The translations under genes were made by a program, and so were the position numbers. The notes beneath the pieces were generated by a model, which made no database searches, was not told where the DNA came from, and saw only the letters and a list, made by a program, of their open reading frames with translations. Shown one piece after another: positions 1 through 7,027 of a DNA stretch of 15,790 bases. Origin of the DNA: an uncultured Tessaracoccus sp. (GTDB lineage Bacteria > Actinomycetota > Actinomycetes > Propionibacteriales > Propionibacteriaceae); NCBI RefSeq assembly GCF_947255005.1, contig NZ_CAMYFI010000053.1:1-15790 (forward strand), in the 5' to 3' direction. Each line of letters opens with the position of its first letter. Within the stretch, counting starts at the first letter, position 1.

Positions 1-1
1 C

Positions 2-574
2 TTCACCGACGTCGCCGCCTCTGGCCTCACGAAGAAGGAACTGCTCGGCCTCGAGCGCGAGAAGGACAAGCTGTCGAAGACCCTCGGCGGCATCCGCGAC
101 ATGGGCAAGACCCCGCAGGCCGTCTGGGTGGTTGACACCAAGAAGGAGCACCTCGCCGTCGACGAGGCGCGCAAGCTCAACATCCCGATCGTCGGCATCC
201 TCGACACCAACTGCGACCCGGACGAGGTCGACTACGCGGTGCCGGGCAACGACGACGCGATCCGCTCCGTCGCGCTGCTCACCCGCATCATCGCCGACGC
301 CGTGGCCGAGGGCCTGATCGAGCGCTCGCAGGGCAAGACCGGCGAAGACTCCGAAGCCGAGCCCATGCCTGACTGGGAGCGCGAGCTGCTGGGTGCCGAA
401 GACGAGGCCAAACCTGCTGAGAAGCAGGACGAGGCTGAAGCCGTCGACGCTCCCGTCGCGGAAGAATCTGCCCCGATCGTCGAGGCGGCTGCCCCTGAGG
501 CCGCTGCTGCGCAGGAACTGGCTGAGGAGCCTGCCAAGGCTGACGACGCCGAGCCTGAGACCAAGACCAAGTAA
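2..574 (+). CDS. rpsB: 30S ribosomal protein S2, 3' part (5' end outside window)
   Basis: Structural protein of the small ribosomal subunit, helping to hold S1-type proteins and the mRNA entry region. The reading frame is open from base 2 and has no start codon in the window, so the N-terminal part is missing. The visible part carries typical S2 sequence: LGGIRDMGK, then DTKKEHLAVDEARKLNIP, then GILDTNCDPDEVDYAVPGND and the helix IRSVALLTRIIADAVAEG. After the conserved core, about 85 residues form a low-complexity Ala/Glu/Pro-rich acidic tail ending ETKTK, presumably disordered; such tails occur in actinobacterial S2. It is followed 38 bases later by tsf, the standard rpsB-tsf pairing. The identification is secure; only the 5' boundary is unknown. 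Confidence 0.97.
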   Translation, partial: FTDVAASGLTKKELLGLEREKDKLSKTLGGIRDMGKTPQAVWVVDTKKEHLAVDEARKLNIPIVGILDTNCDPDEVDYAVPGNDDAIRSVALLTRIIADAVAEGLIERSQGKTGEDSEAEPMPDWERELLGAEDEAKPAEKQDEAEAVDAPVAEESAPIVEAAAPEAAAAQELAEEPAKADDAEPETKTK

Positions 575-612
575 CCAACCGACTCCACCAACGAGCAAGA
601 ACGGATTACGCA

Positions 613-1422
613 ATGGCAATTTCCGCCGCTGACGTGAAGAAGCTCCGCGACGCTACTGGCGCGGGCATGATGGACGCCAAAAAGGCCCTCACCGAGGCCA
701 ACGGCGATTTCGAGCAGGCCGTGGAGAACCTCCGTGTGCACGGCCTGGCCAAGATGGCAAAGCGCGCAGACCGCGAAGCCACCAACGGCATCGTCGCTGG
801 CAAGGACGGCGTGCTCATCCAGCTCGCCGCTGAGACTGACTTCGTCGCCAAGAACGCCGAGTTCGTCGAACTGGCCGACAAGATCGTCGACACCGTCGCC
901 GAATCCGGCGCGGCCGACGTCGAGGCCACCAACGCCACCAAGTTCGAGGACGGCACCGTCGAAGACGCTGTGAAGGCGCTCGGCGCGAAGACGGGCGAGA
1001 ACCTGTCGCTCGCGAACGTCGCGAACTTCCAGGGCACCACGCACCTGTACCTCCACCGTCGCGCTTCCGACCTGCCCCCGCAGGTTGGTGTGCTTGTTGA
1101 GTACGAAGGTGGCGACGACGCGCTGGCCCACCAGGTTGCTATGCAGATCGCTGCCATGATGCCGTCGTACGTAGCCCGCGACGAGGTTCCGGAGGAAACA
1201 GTCGCCAACGAGCGTCGCATCGCCGAAGCCACCGCCGTCGAAGAGGGGAAGCCCGAGAAGGCGATCCCGCGGATCATCGAGGGCCGTCTGAACGGTTACT
1301 TCAAGGAAGTGTGCCTCGTCGACCAGCTCGCGGTCTGGGAAGACAAGCAGACTGTCGGCAACGTGCTCGACGCTGCCGGCATGAAGGTGCTGCGCTTCGT
1401 TCGCTTCGCCATCCAGGGCTGA
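613..1422 (+). CDS. tsf: Translation elongation factor Ts
   Basis: Guanine-nucleotide exchange factor that releases GDP from EF-Tu during cytosolic translation. The 269-residue protein opens with the EF-Ts UBA-like N-terminal domain (DVKKLRDATGAGMMDAKKAL, residues 7-26). Next comes the EF-Tu-contacting TDFVAKN motif (residues 75-81), then the dimerisation/core region ending RFVRFAIQG. The length is normal for actinobacterial EF-Ts. The ATG at 613 gives the expected N-terminus; only weak purine-rich sequence precedes it, which fits translation coupled to rpsB on one transcript. A strong hairpin follows in the gap before pyrH and may end part of the transcription. Confidence 0.98.
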   Translation: MAISAADVKKLRDATGAGMMDAKKALTEANGDFEQAVENLRVHGLAKMAKRADREATNGIVAGKDGVLIQLAAETDFVAKNAEFVELADKIVDTVAESGAADVEATNATKFEDGTVEDAVKALGAKTGENLSLANVANFQGTTHLYLHRRASDLPPQVGVLVEYEGGDDALAHQVAMQIAAMMPSYVARDEVPEETVANERRIAEATAVEEGKPEKAIPRIIEGRLNGYFKEVCLVDQLAVWEDKQTVGNVLDAAGMKVLRFVRFAIQG

Positions 1423-1458
1423 GCCGAGGCGTTCTCCTCGCGAAACAGAGAAACACAG

Positions 1459-1464
1459 TAAAGT
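1459..1464 (+). promoter_or_regulatory. Possible -10 box (TAAAGT) for pyrH
   Basis: TAAAGT fits the actinobacterial TANNNT -10 pattern. It would place a start site near 1472, inside the left arm of the hairpin at 1466-1499. No recognisable -35 box lies at the right distance, so this is only a candidate. Confidence 0.22.
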
Positions 1465-1465
1465 G

Positions 1466-1499
1466 GCGTGCGCCGCGTGGGATTCCCCGCGGCGCACGC
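1466..1499 (+). promoter_or_regulatory. Stable GC hairpin in the tsf-pyrH gap
   Basis: A perfect 12-bp inverted repeat pairs 1466-1477 with 1488-1499. Inside it GGG (1479-1481) can pair with CCC (1485-1487) across a three-base loop, leaving one bulged T, so the whole element can form about 15 bp of nearly all G:C pairs. It has no U-run after it, so it is not a canonical intrinsic terminator. It ends 8 bases before the pyrH Shine-Dalgarno sequence. It could attenuate read-through from tsf, act as a transcript-stabilising 5' structure, or be a U-less terminator; the sequence does not decide between these. Confidence 0.6.
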
Positions 1500-1519
1500 G
1501 CACACCAGGAGGTCCTCAC

Positions 1520-2233
1520 ATGTCGAAGCCGTTCCATCGCGTATTGCTCAAACTCTCCGGTGAGGTGTTTGGTGGCGGCAAGCTCGGGGTCGACCCCGTC
1601 GTGGTGTCACAAATCGCGAAAGAAATTGCCGACGTGGTCCGCGGAGGAACGCAGGTGTCCGTCGTAGTGGGCGGCGGTAACTACTTCCGCGGTGCGGAGC
1701 TCTCGCAGTCCGGGATGGACCGCGACCGCGCCGACTACATGGGCATGCTCGGCACCGTCATGAACTGCCTCGCGCTGCAAGACTTCTGCGAAAAGGCCGG
1801 CATCGAGACCCGCGTGCAGAGCGCCATCACCATGGGCCAAGTGGCCGAGTCCTACATCCCGCGCCGCGCGGAGCGCCACATGGAGAAGGGACGGCTCGTG
1901 ATCTTCGGCGCGGGCTCCGGCATGCCATATTTCTCGACGGACACCGTCGCCGCCCAGCGAGCGCTGGAGATCGGCGCTGAGGTACTGCTGATGGGCAAGA
2001 ACGGCGTCGACGGCGTGTACGACTCCGACCCGCGCACCAACCCGGATGCCAAGAAATACGACCATCTCAGCTACGCCGACTTCCTCAACAAAGACCTCAA
2101 GGTGGCCGACGCGACCGCAATCGCGCTGGCACGCGACAACGACCTCGACCTCATCTTCTTCAACTTGTCCAAGACTGGAAACATCGCCCGCGTCATTGCT
2201 GGTGAGGAAATCGGGACCACGGTCTCGAACTAA
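1520..2233 (+). CDS. pyrH: UMP kinase
   Basis: Phosphorylates UMP to UDP with ATP in the cytosol, the bacterial route into UTP/CTP and deoxypyrimidines. The 237-residue protein is a full-length amino-acid-kinase-family enzyme: KLSGE near residues 11-15 (phosphate-binding Lys11), GGGNYFRG (51-58), STDTVAAQRA (139-148) and KNGVDGVYDSDP (160-171), the nucleotide-binding region. The start is set by a perfect AGGAGGT (1507-1513) six bases before the ATG at 1520 and by the usual N-terminus. An in-frame GTG further upstream at 1463 would add a non-homologous stretch encoded by the hairpin, so it is rejected. frr follows 23 bases downstream, probably in the same operon. Confidence 0.98.
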   Translation: MSKPFHRVLLKLSGEVFGGGKLGVDPVVVSQIAKEIADVVRGGTQVSVVVGGGNYFRGAELSQSGMDRDRADYMGMLGTVMNCLALQDFCEKAGIETRVQSAITMGQVAESYIPRRAERHMEKGRLVIFGAGSGMPYFSTDTVAAQRALEIGAEVLLMGKNGVDGVYDSDPRTNPDAKKYDHLSYADFLNKDLKVADATAIALARDNDLDLIFFNLSKTGNIARVIAGEEIGTTVSN

Positions 2234-2242
2234 CGAACAGGA

Positions 2243-2254
2243 AGGAGCGATCCT
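2243..2254 (+). promoter_or_regulatory. frr Shine-Dalgarno inside a small GCGA-loop hairpin
   Basis: The frr ribosome-binding site AAGGAG lies in a four-bp stem, AGGA (2243-2246) with TCCT (2251-2254), closed by the GNRA-type tetraloop GCGA (2247-2250). The ATG is at 2257. The stem is short and probably only mildly inhibitory, so the ribosome-binding site is well supported but the regulatory role is not. Confidence 0.35.
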
Positions 2255-2256
2255 CC

Positions 2257-2814
2257 ATGATCGCCGAAACCGAAAAGGAAGCTACCAAGGCCATGGAGGC
2301 CGCGGTTGATTTCGCACGAGAGGACCTTGCCACCATCCGCACCGGACGTGCGCACCCGGCAATGTTCAACAAACTGACCGCCGAGTACTACGGCGCCCCG
2401 ACGCCGCTGCAGCAGCTGGCGACGTTCACCTCGCCCGACGCTCGCACCATGCTCATCACTCCGTTCGACCGCAGCTCGATTGGCGCTATTGAGAAGGCCA
2501 TCCGCGACGCCGACCTCGGTGTGAACCCCAGCAACGACGGCAACGCCATCCGTTGTGTCATGCCCACGCTGACGGAAGAACGTCGCAAGGAATACACCAA
2601 GCTCGCCAAGCAGAAGGCTGAGGACGCTCGCGTGGTGGTGCGCAACGCACGCCGCAACGCCATGGATGCACTCAAGAAGGCTGAGAAGGACGGCGACATC
2701 AGCGAGGACGATCTCGTGCGCGCTGAGAAGTCCATCGACGGCATCACGAAGAAGCACGTCGATCAGGTGGATGAGATCCTGAAGCGTAAAGAGCAGGAAC
2801 TCCTCGAGATTTGA
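2257..2814 (+). CDS. frr: Ribosome recycling factor
   Basis: Splits post-termination ribosomes together with EF-G so that subunits can be reused. The 185 residues match the family length exactly. The three-helix-bundle signatures are visible: IRTGRAHPAMFNKL near the N-terminus, then ITPFDRSSIGAIEKAIRDAD, NPSNDGNAIRCVMPTLTEER and AEDARVVVRNARRNAMD in the middle. The C-terminal helix is charged and ends KRKEQELLEI. The start ATG at 2257 has an AAGGAG ribosome-binding site. The stop codon overlaps the cdsA start (TGATG), indicating translational coupling with cdsA. Confidence 0.98.
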   Translation: MIAETEKEATKAMEAAVDFAREDLATIRTGRAHPAMFNKLTAEYYGAPTPLQQLATFTSPDARTMLITPFDRSSIGAIEKAIRDADLGVNPSNDGNAIRCVMPTLTEERRKEYTKLAKQKAEDARVVVRNARRNAMDALKKAEKDGDISEDDLVRAEKSIDGITKKHVDQVDEILKRKEQELLEI

Positions 2815-3680
2815 TGCCTCACCCAGTCACCAAGCGCCCGACGCCGAGTGCTGGCAGGAACCTCCCTGTCGCAATCGGCGTCGGTCTCGCGTTGCTGGCT
2901 CCTATCGTCGTGGGGCTGGTGTGGATTGACTGGGTCTTCGTCGCCTATGTGACGCTGATGCTCTGCCTCGCGGTGGTGGAGGTGAGTCGGGCACTTCGGC
3001 TCGTTGGTATGCATGTGGAGACGGTGCCCATCGTCATCGGAACGGCGCTGTGCCTGGCCGGTGTGTATTGGGTGGCTGCCAACCCCAACGTTGGGGTGTC
3101 TCCGATGACGGTCATCGTCTCAACGCTCGGCGGCACCGTGCTCGCCTGCATCGTGGCCAGGCTCTTTCGCTCCGAGCCGCTGGGATTCGTCCGCGACGTC
3201 TCCGCAAGCTCGTTCGTGATCGCCTACATTCCTCTCATTGGGCTCTTCGTGGCATTGCTCATGGCCCCCGACGATGGCTCGGCGCGCATCGCCACGTTGC
3301 TCGTGTGCGTCGTGCTGTCGGACACTGGCGCCTACGCCACCGGTGTGCTGTTTGGGCGACACAAGATGGCGCCCAAGATCAGCCCCAGTAAAACCTGGGA
3401 GGGGTTCGCGGGCGCCCTCATCTGGACGACGATCGGTGCCACGGTGTGCGCCCACTTCGTGCTGCATATTGCCTGGTGGGTGGGCATTCCGCTTGGCATC
3501 CTCGTCGCCATCGCAGCGACGGTGGGTGACCTCACCGAGTCGCTGATTAAACGCGACGTGGGCGTGAAAGATATGTCGAATTGGCTACCCGGCCACGGCG
3601 GCATCATGGATCGACTCGACTCGATGCTGATGGCGCTGCCTGTTGGGTGGTTCATCCTCAACCTGACGATGGGATCGTGA
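2814..3680 (+). CDS. cdsA: Phosphatidate cytidylyltransferase (CDP-diglyceride synthase)
   Basis: Integral membrane enzyme that makes CDP-diacylglycerol from phosphatidic acid and CTP, the precursor of all phospholipids with glycerol- or inositol-linked head groups. The 288-residue protein has multiple hydrophobic segments throughout. It ends with the family signature running from SLIKRDVGVKD to GHGGIMDRLD (about residues 243-269), including the catalytic/metal-binding Lys-Asp and Asp-Arg-x-Asp. The N-terminus is a short polar, Pro/Arg-rich cytoplasmic stretch before the first membrane segment. The ATG at 2814 overlaps the frr stop by one base; a TTG codon directly before it (2811) is a possible alternative start. 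rlmN follows after one base. Confidence 0.96.
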   Translation: MPHPVTKRPTPSAGRNLPVAIGVGLALLAPIVVGLVWIDWVFVAYVTLMLCLAVVEVSRALRLVGMHVETVPIVIGTALCLAGVYWVAANPNVGVSPMTVIVSTLGGTVLACIVARLFRSEPLGFVRDVSASSFVIAYIPLIGLFVALLMAPDDGSARIATLLVCVVLSDTGAYATGVLFGRHKMAPKISPSKTWEGFAGALIWTTIGATVCAHFVLHIAWWVGIPLGILVAIAATVGDLTESLIKRDVGVKDMSNWLPGHGGIMDRLDSMLMALPVGWFILNLTMGS

Positions 3681-3681
3681 C

Positions 3682-4803
3682 ATGGAGCCTCGCAAACAGC
3701 TGCCCCTGGTATTCGAAGCGCCACCGCGTGGTAAGCCGCCGAAGCACTGGTTTGATCTCTCCATCGACGAGCGCAAGGACGCCATCGTCGCCATGGGTCT
3801 CCCGCGATTTCGAGCCGACCAGATCTCGAGGCACGTCTTCGACCGTCTCGAAGACGACGCGAACAGCTTCACCGACGTGCCCGCCGCCATCCGAGCGGAG
3901 CTGGGGGAGCAGCTGTTCCCTGAACTCCTCACTCAGGTTCGTCAGCAAACCGCAGACCAGGGCCGCACGGTGAAAACGCTGTGGCGTTTGTTCGACGGCT
4001 CGCTGCTCGAATCGGTACTCATGCGCTACCCGGGGCGCACCACGTTGTGCATCTCGTCGCAGGCTGGCTGCGGCATGGCGTGCCCGTTTTGCGCCACCGG
4101 TCAAGGCGGGCTTAGACGCAACCTCTCGCAGGCTGAAATCGTTGCGCAGGTGCTTGCCGCCAACCAGATGCTCGCCCAGGGCGTCATTCCGGAGACCACC
4201 GCGCGGCTCAACAACATCGTGTTCATGGGCATGGGTGAACCCCTGGCGAACTACAAGGCGGTGCTCGGCGCCATTCGCACCTTCGTCGCGCCAAGCCCCA
4301 ACGGGTTCGGTATGAGCGCTCGCGGTATCACCGTCTCTACCGTCGGGCTCGTGCCGCGCATGCAGCAGCTCGTCGACGAGGGCCTTCCCCTCACACTGGC
4401 GCTCAGCTTGCACGCGCCCACCGACGAACTTCGCGACGAGCTCGTGCCCATCAATTCGCGCTGGAAGGTCGACGAAGTGGTCGATGCCGCCTTCGAGTAC
4501 GCTCAGCGCACCAAGCGTCGCGTTTCTATCGAGTACGCGATGATGCGCGACATCAACGACTCCAAGGAGCACGCCATCCAGCTCGCGAACGTGCTGCAGC
4601 GACGGGGCGACTGGGGCTGGGTGCACGTCAACCTCATTCCGCTCAACCCGACGCCCGGATCGCGGTGGACCGCGTCGCGTAAATCCGACGAGCGCACGTT
4701 CATCGAGACCCTCGAAGCCCGCGGGGTGCCCGTCACCCTTCGCGATACGCGTGGTTCAGACATCGACGGTGCGTGCGGGCAGCTGGCTGCCTCGGCGTCG
4801 TAG
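3682..4803 (+). CDS. rlmN: Dual-specificity 23S rRNA/tRNA adenine-C2 methyltransferase (radical SAM)
   Basis: Methylates C2 of adenosine 2503 in 23S rRNA, and in characterised homologues also A37 of some tRNAs, by radical SAM chemistry. The 373-residue protein has the [4Fe-4S] ligands CGMACPFC (Cys130, Cys134, Cys137). The two further cysteines needed for RlmN/Cfr chemistry are also present: Cys123 (seven residues before the cluster, as in E. coli Cys118) and Cys365 in the C-terminal GACGQL. The SAM-binding GMGEPL motif is at 183-188. The mix of cluster, GEPL and C-terminal cysteine identifies RlmN. Cfr is an alternative in the same family, but the genomic position after cdsA is that of rlmN in mycobacteria. 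It starts one base after the cdsA stop. Confidence 0.96.
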   Translation: MEPRKQLPLVFEAPPRGKPPKHWFDLSIDERKDAIVAMGLPRFRADQISRHVFDRLEDDANSFTDVPAAIRAELGEQLFPELLTQVRQQTADQGRTVKTLWRLFDGSLLESVLMRYPGRTTLCISSQAGCGMACPFCATGQGGLRRNLSQAEIVAQVLAANQMLAQGVIPETTARLNNIVFMGMGEPLANYKAVLGAIRTFVAPSPNGFGMSARGITVSTVGLVPRMQQLVDEGLPLTLALSLHAPTDELRDELVPINSRWKVDEVVDAAFEYAQRTKRRVSIEYAMMRDINDSKEHAIQLANVLQRRGDWGWVHVNLIPLNPTPGSRWTASRKSDERTFIETLEARGVPVTLRDTRGSDIDGACGQLAASAS

Positions 4804-4884
4804 CGGGTGGGCAGAGTATCAGATTTTTGGCGGCTGTTTCACTCCGTGGACAGGCGCGATTCCTGAGCGCCGGCGATGACCCAT

Positions 4885-4904
4885 GCGCCATTAGAGTGTG
4901 GCGC
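4885..4904 (+). promoter_or_regulatory. gdhA -10 candidate (TAGAGT) framed by an inverted repeat
   Basis: TAGAGT at 4892-4897 fits the actinobacterial -10 pattern and would start transcription near 4904, giving a leader of about 26 bases. A perfect 6-bp inverted repeat, GCGCCA (4885-4890) and TGGCGC (4899-4904), encloses it with an 8-base spacer, so a dimeric regulator bound here would block RNA polymerase. No good -35 is visible, which would fit activator-dependent transcription. The dyad is short and could be chance. Confidence 0.35.
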
Positions 4905-4929
4905 GGTTCAGCAACCGTTAGGAGAACTC

Positions 4930-6267
4930 ATGGATCAAGCCCTCGAATCAGTGTTCGACACTGTCGTCGCCCGTAACCCGGGCGAGGCAGAGTTCCACCA
5001 AGCTGTGCGTGAAGTGTTCGAATCGTTGGATCCAGTGATCCATCGCCACCCCGAGTACCTTGAATGGAAGATGCTCGAACGCATCTGCGAGCCCGAGCGC
5101 CAGATCATCTTCCGCGTTCCGTGGACGGACGACAACAACGAGGTGCAGGTCAACCGCGGCTTCCGCGTCGAGTTCAACTCCGCACTTGGCCCGTACAAGG
5201 GCGGCCTGCGCTTCCATCCGAGCGTGTACCTGGGTGTCATCAAGTTCCTCGGCTTCGAGCAGATCTTCAAGAACTCGCTGACGGGCTTGCCCATCGGCGG
5301 GGCGAAGGGCGGCTCTGACTTCGACCCCCACGGGCGCTCCGAAGGCGAGATCATGCGCTTCTGCCAGTCGTTCATGACCGAGCTCTACCGCCACCTCGGC
5401 GAGTACACCGACGTGCCGGCAGGTGACATCGGCGTGGGAGGCCGCGAGATTGGATTCCTCTTCGGCCAGTACAAGCGCATCACGAACCGTTACGAGGCGG
5501 GCGTGCTCACGGGTAAGGGCCTCGACTGGGGCGGCTCCCTCGTGCGCACCGAGGCGACGGGCTACGGCACCGTCTGGTTTGCCGAGGAGATGCTGAAGAC
5601 GCGCGGTTCGTCCTTCGACGGGAAGACGGTTACTGTCTCCGGTTCGGGCAACGTCGCCATCTACGCCATCGAGAAGGCGCAGGAGCTTGGTGGCAAGGTG
5701 ATCGGGTTCTCCGACAGCTCCGGCTACGTCGTCGACAAGGACGGCGTTGACCTGCAGTTGCTGAAGCAAGTCAAAGAAGTGGAGCGTGGACGTGTCTCCG
5801 ACTACGTCGAACGCCGCGGCTCCGCCGAACTGGGCACGTCGGGCAACATCTGGAGCGTGCCGACGGACATCGCCATCCCTTGTGCGACACAGAACGAATT
5901 GAATGGCGACGACGCCGCCAGCCTCATCGAGCACGGCGTCGAGGCGGTGGCGGAAGGCGCGAATATGCCGTCGACGCCGGAAGCCATCGAAGCGTTCAAG
6001 CAGGCCGGTGTGCTCTTTGGCCCGGCGAAGGCTGCGAACGCGGGCGGTGTCGCCACCTCGGCGCTGGAGATGCAGCAGAACGCGTCGCGTGATTCGTGGG
6101 ACTTCGAGTACACCGAGCGCCGACTGCACGAGATCATGGTGAACATCCACGAGCAGGTTGCGGAGACGGCGGAGAGCTACGGCATGCCTGGCGACTACGT
6201 CGCAGGCGCCAACATCGCCGGCTTCGCGAAGGTTGCCGAGGCGATGCACGCCTTCGGGGTCGTGTAG
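4930..6267 (+). CDS. gdhA: Glutamate dehydrogenase, NADP-type (class I hexameric)
   Basis: Interconverts 2-oxoglutarate plus ammonia and glutamate; this type is normally biosynthetic, NADPH-using and hexameric. The 445 residues match the length of E. coli GdhA. Substrate site: GPYKGGLRFHPSV (87-99), then LPIGGAKGGSD (120-130) with catalytic Lys126. Asp166 lies in PAGDIGVGGREIG. The Rossmann fold has SGSGNVA (237-243), and the C-terminal core keeps GPAKAANAGGVATSALEMQQN (364-384). The start at ATG 4930 is set by AGGAGA eight bases upstream and by the usual MDQALESVFD N-terminus; an in-frame ATG at 4876 is rejected. NADP rather than NAD preference is inferred from family. It interrupts the rlmN-dxr order and ends 9 bases before the convergent kinase-like gene. 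Confidence 0.96.
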   Translation: MDQALESVFDTVVARNPGEAEFHQAVREVFESLDPVIHRHPEYLEWKMLERICEPERQIIFRVPWTDDNNEVQVNRGFRVEFNSALGPYKGGLRFHPSVYLGVIKFLGFEQIFKNSLTGLPIGGAKGGSDFDPHGRSEGEIMRFCQSFMTELYRHLGEYTDVPAGDIGVGGREIGFLFGQYKRITNRYEAGVLTGKGLDWGGSLVRTEATGYGTVWFAEEMLKTRGSSFDGKTVTVSGSGNVAIYAIEKAQELGGKVIGFSDSSGYVVDKDGVDLQLLKQVKEVERGRVSDYVERRGSAELGTSGNIWSVPTDIAIPCATQNELNGDDAASLIEHGVEAVAEGANMPSTPEAIEAFKQAGVLFGPAKAANAGGVATSALEMQQNASRDSWDFEYTERRLHEIMVNIHEQVAETAESYGMPGDYVAGANIAGFAKVAEAMHAFGVV

Positions 6268-6275
6268 TAGACGCT

Positions 6276-6297
6276 CTCAGCTCCCCCGCTGGCTGAG
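6276..6297. terminator. Possible bidirectional terminator hairpin between gdhA and the APH-like gene
   Basis: CTCAGC (6276-6281) and GCTGAG (6292-6297) form a perfect 6-bp stem with a 10-base C-rich loop. It sits 8 bases after the gdhA stop and covers the stop codon of the convergent minus-strand gene. No U-run follows on either strand, so termination is inferred from position only. Confidence 0.3.
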
Positions 6298-6963
6298 GTA
6301 GTGCCGACAGCGGTCTTCATCGGGCTGGACGCCATAGGACGCGAACAATTCGCGCGCGGCGTCCAGCCCGAAGTGCTTCGTGAGCGAGGACGATGCGACA
6401 GCGAGATCGGCCCACGGATCTCCGGGCCCCAGATGCCCGACGCCGACGAAGCCGGCGAATGTGCCATCGTCGGTGAGTAGCGTGTTCGACACCACGGGGT
6501 TGCCGTGGAGGATCACGACGTGCTCGCCCACGTCGTCGGTGATCCACGACGGAGGGTCGAACAAGCACTCCGTGGGGTCGAGTGCATGCAGCCGCGCGAG
6601 CCCTTCGCCGACGGCGGCAGCCAAGCGTCGGGAATCGTCGCGCCATTCGTCGGAGATCGCGGAGCTGCCCTGCAGCGCCATCGTTGCGAGCACGAACCCA
6701 TCGGCATATTCGGCGTAATCGACGATAGCGGGGGACGCGAACCGTCCGTGCAGCCAGGACAGCCGTTCGGCCTCGTCGATGGGGTCCTCATCGCAGTGCG
6801 TGGCGAACACGTCGGGGTGGTCGTCGCGCACGAGCTTGGCGGTGACGGTTCCCGTCGGGCCTTGCCACACCACTGCTGCCACGTCGTAGTCATGTGCGGC
6901 GGCCCACTGCGCGATGGTGGGCGGGCAGGGGGTTCCGGGTGCGGGTTTCGCGTCGAAAGACAT
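6277..6963 (-). CDS. APH(3')-like phosphotransferase homologue, predicted catalytically dead
   Basis: The 228-residue protein follows the aminoglycoside 3'-phosphotransferase fold. ATP-side features remain: a Lys in TAKLV (Lys43), Glu64 in DEAERLSWL, LARLHALDPTECLFD (122-136) and Asn160. However, the catalytic loop HGD of APH(3') reads HGN here (Asn155, codon AAC), and the metal-binding Asp of the FIDxGRLG motif is glycine (FVGVGHLG, Gly174, codon GGC). The acidic DEFF-type C-terminal tail that binds aminoglycosides is replaced by YLSQRGS. The frame is intact, so this looks like a retained pseudokinase or a divergent nucleotide-binding protein rather than a resistance gene. The ATG at 6963 is chosen because GGCAGGA lies eight bases upstream; ATG 6972 has no properly spaced site. 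It is divergent from dxr with a 64-base gap. Confidence 0.88.
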   Translation of the reverse strand: MSFDAKPAPGTPCPPTIAQWAAAHDYDVAAVVWQGPTGTVTAKLVRDDHPDVFATHCDEDPIDEAERLSWLHGRFASPAIVDYAEYADGFVLATMALQGSSAISDEWRDDSRRLAAAVGEGLARLHALDPTECLFDPPSWITDDVGEHVVILHGNPVVSNTLLTDDGTFAGFVGVGHLGPGDPWADLAVASSSLTKHFGLDAARELFASYGVQPDEDRCRHYLSQRGS

Positions 6964-7027
6964 GGTGTTCATCCTGCCATGGGCCTGGGAAACGCAGCGC
7001 CTTTGCGGGGCGTGCCACACTGGGGCC

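Noticed and set aside
232..1503. 423-codon open frame on the minus strand opposite rpsB/tsf
   Set aside because: Antisense to two certain core genes; a shadow frame caused by GC-rich codon bias, with no family signature.
4853..4871. Hairpin GGCGC/GCGCC as rlmN terminator
   Set aside because: Only 5 bp with a 9-base loop and no U-run; expected by chance in GC-rich DNA.
4948..6249. 433-codon open frame on the minus strand opposite gdhA
   Set aside because: Lies wholly within gdhA on the other strand, His/Arg/Val-rich with no recognisable domain; a shadow.
7016..7021. CACACT as leaderless -10 box of dxr
   Set aside because: Spacing to the GTG (6 bases) is suitable but the first T of TANNNT is missing and there is no -35; too weak to list as a feature.
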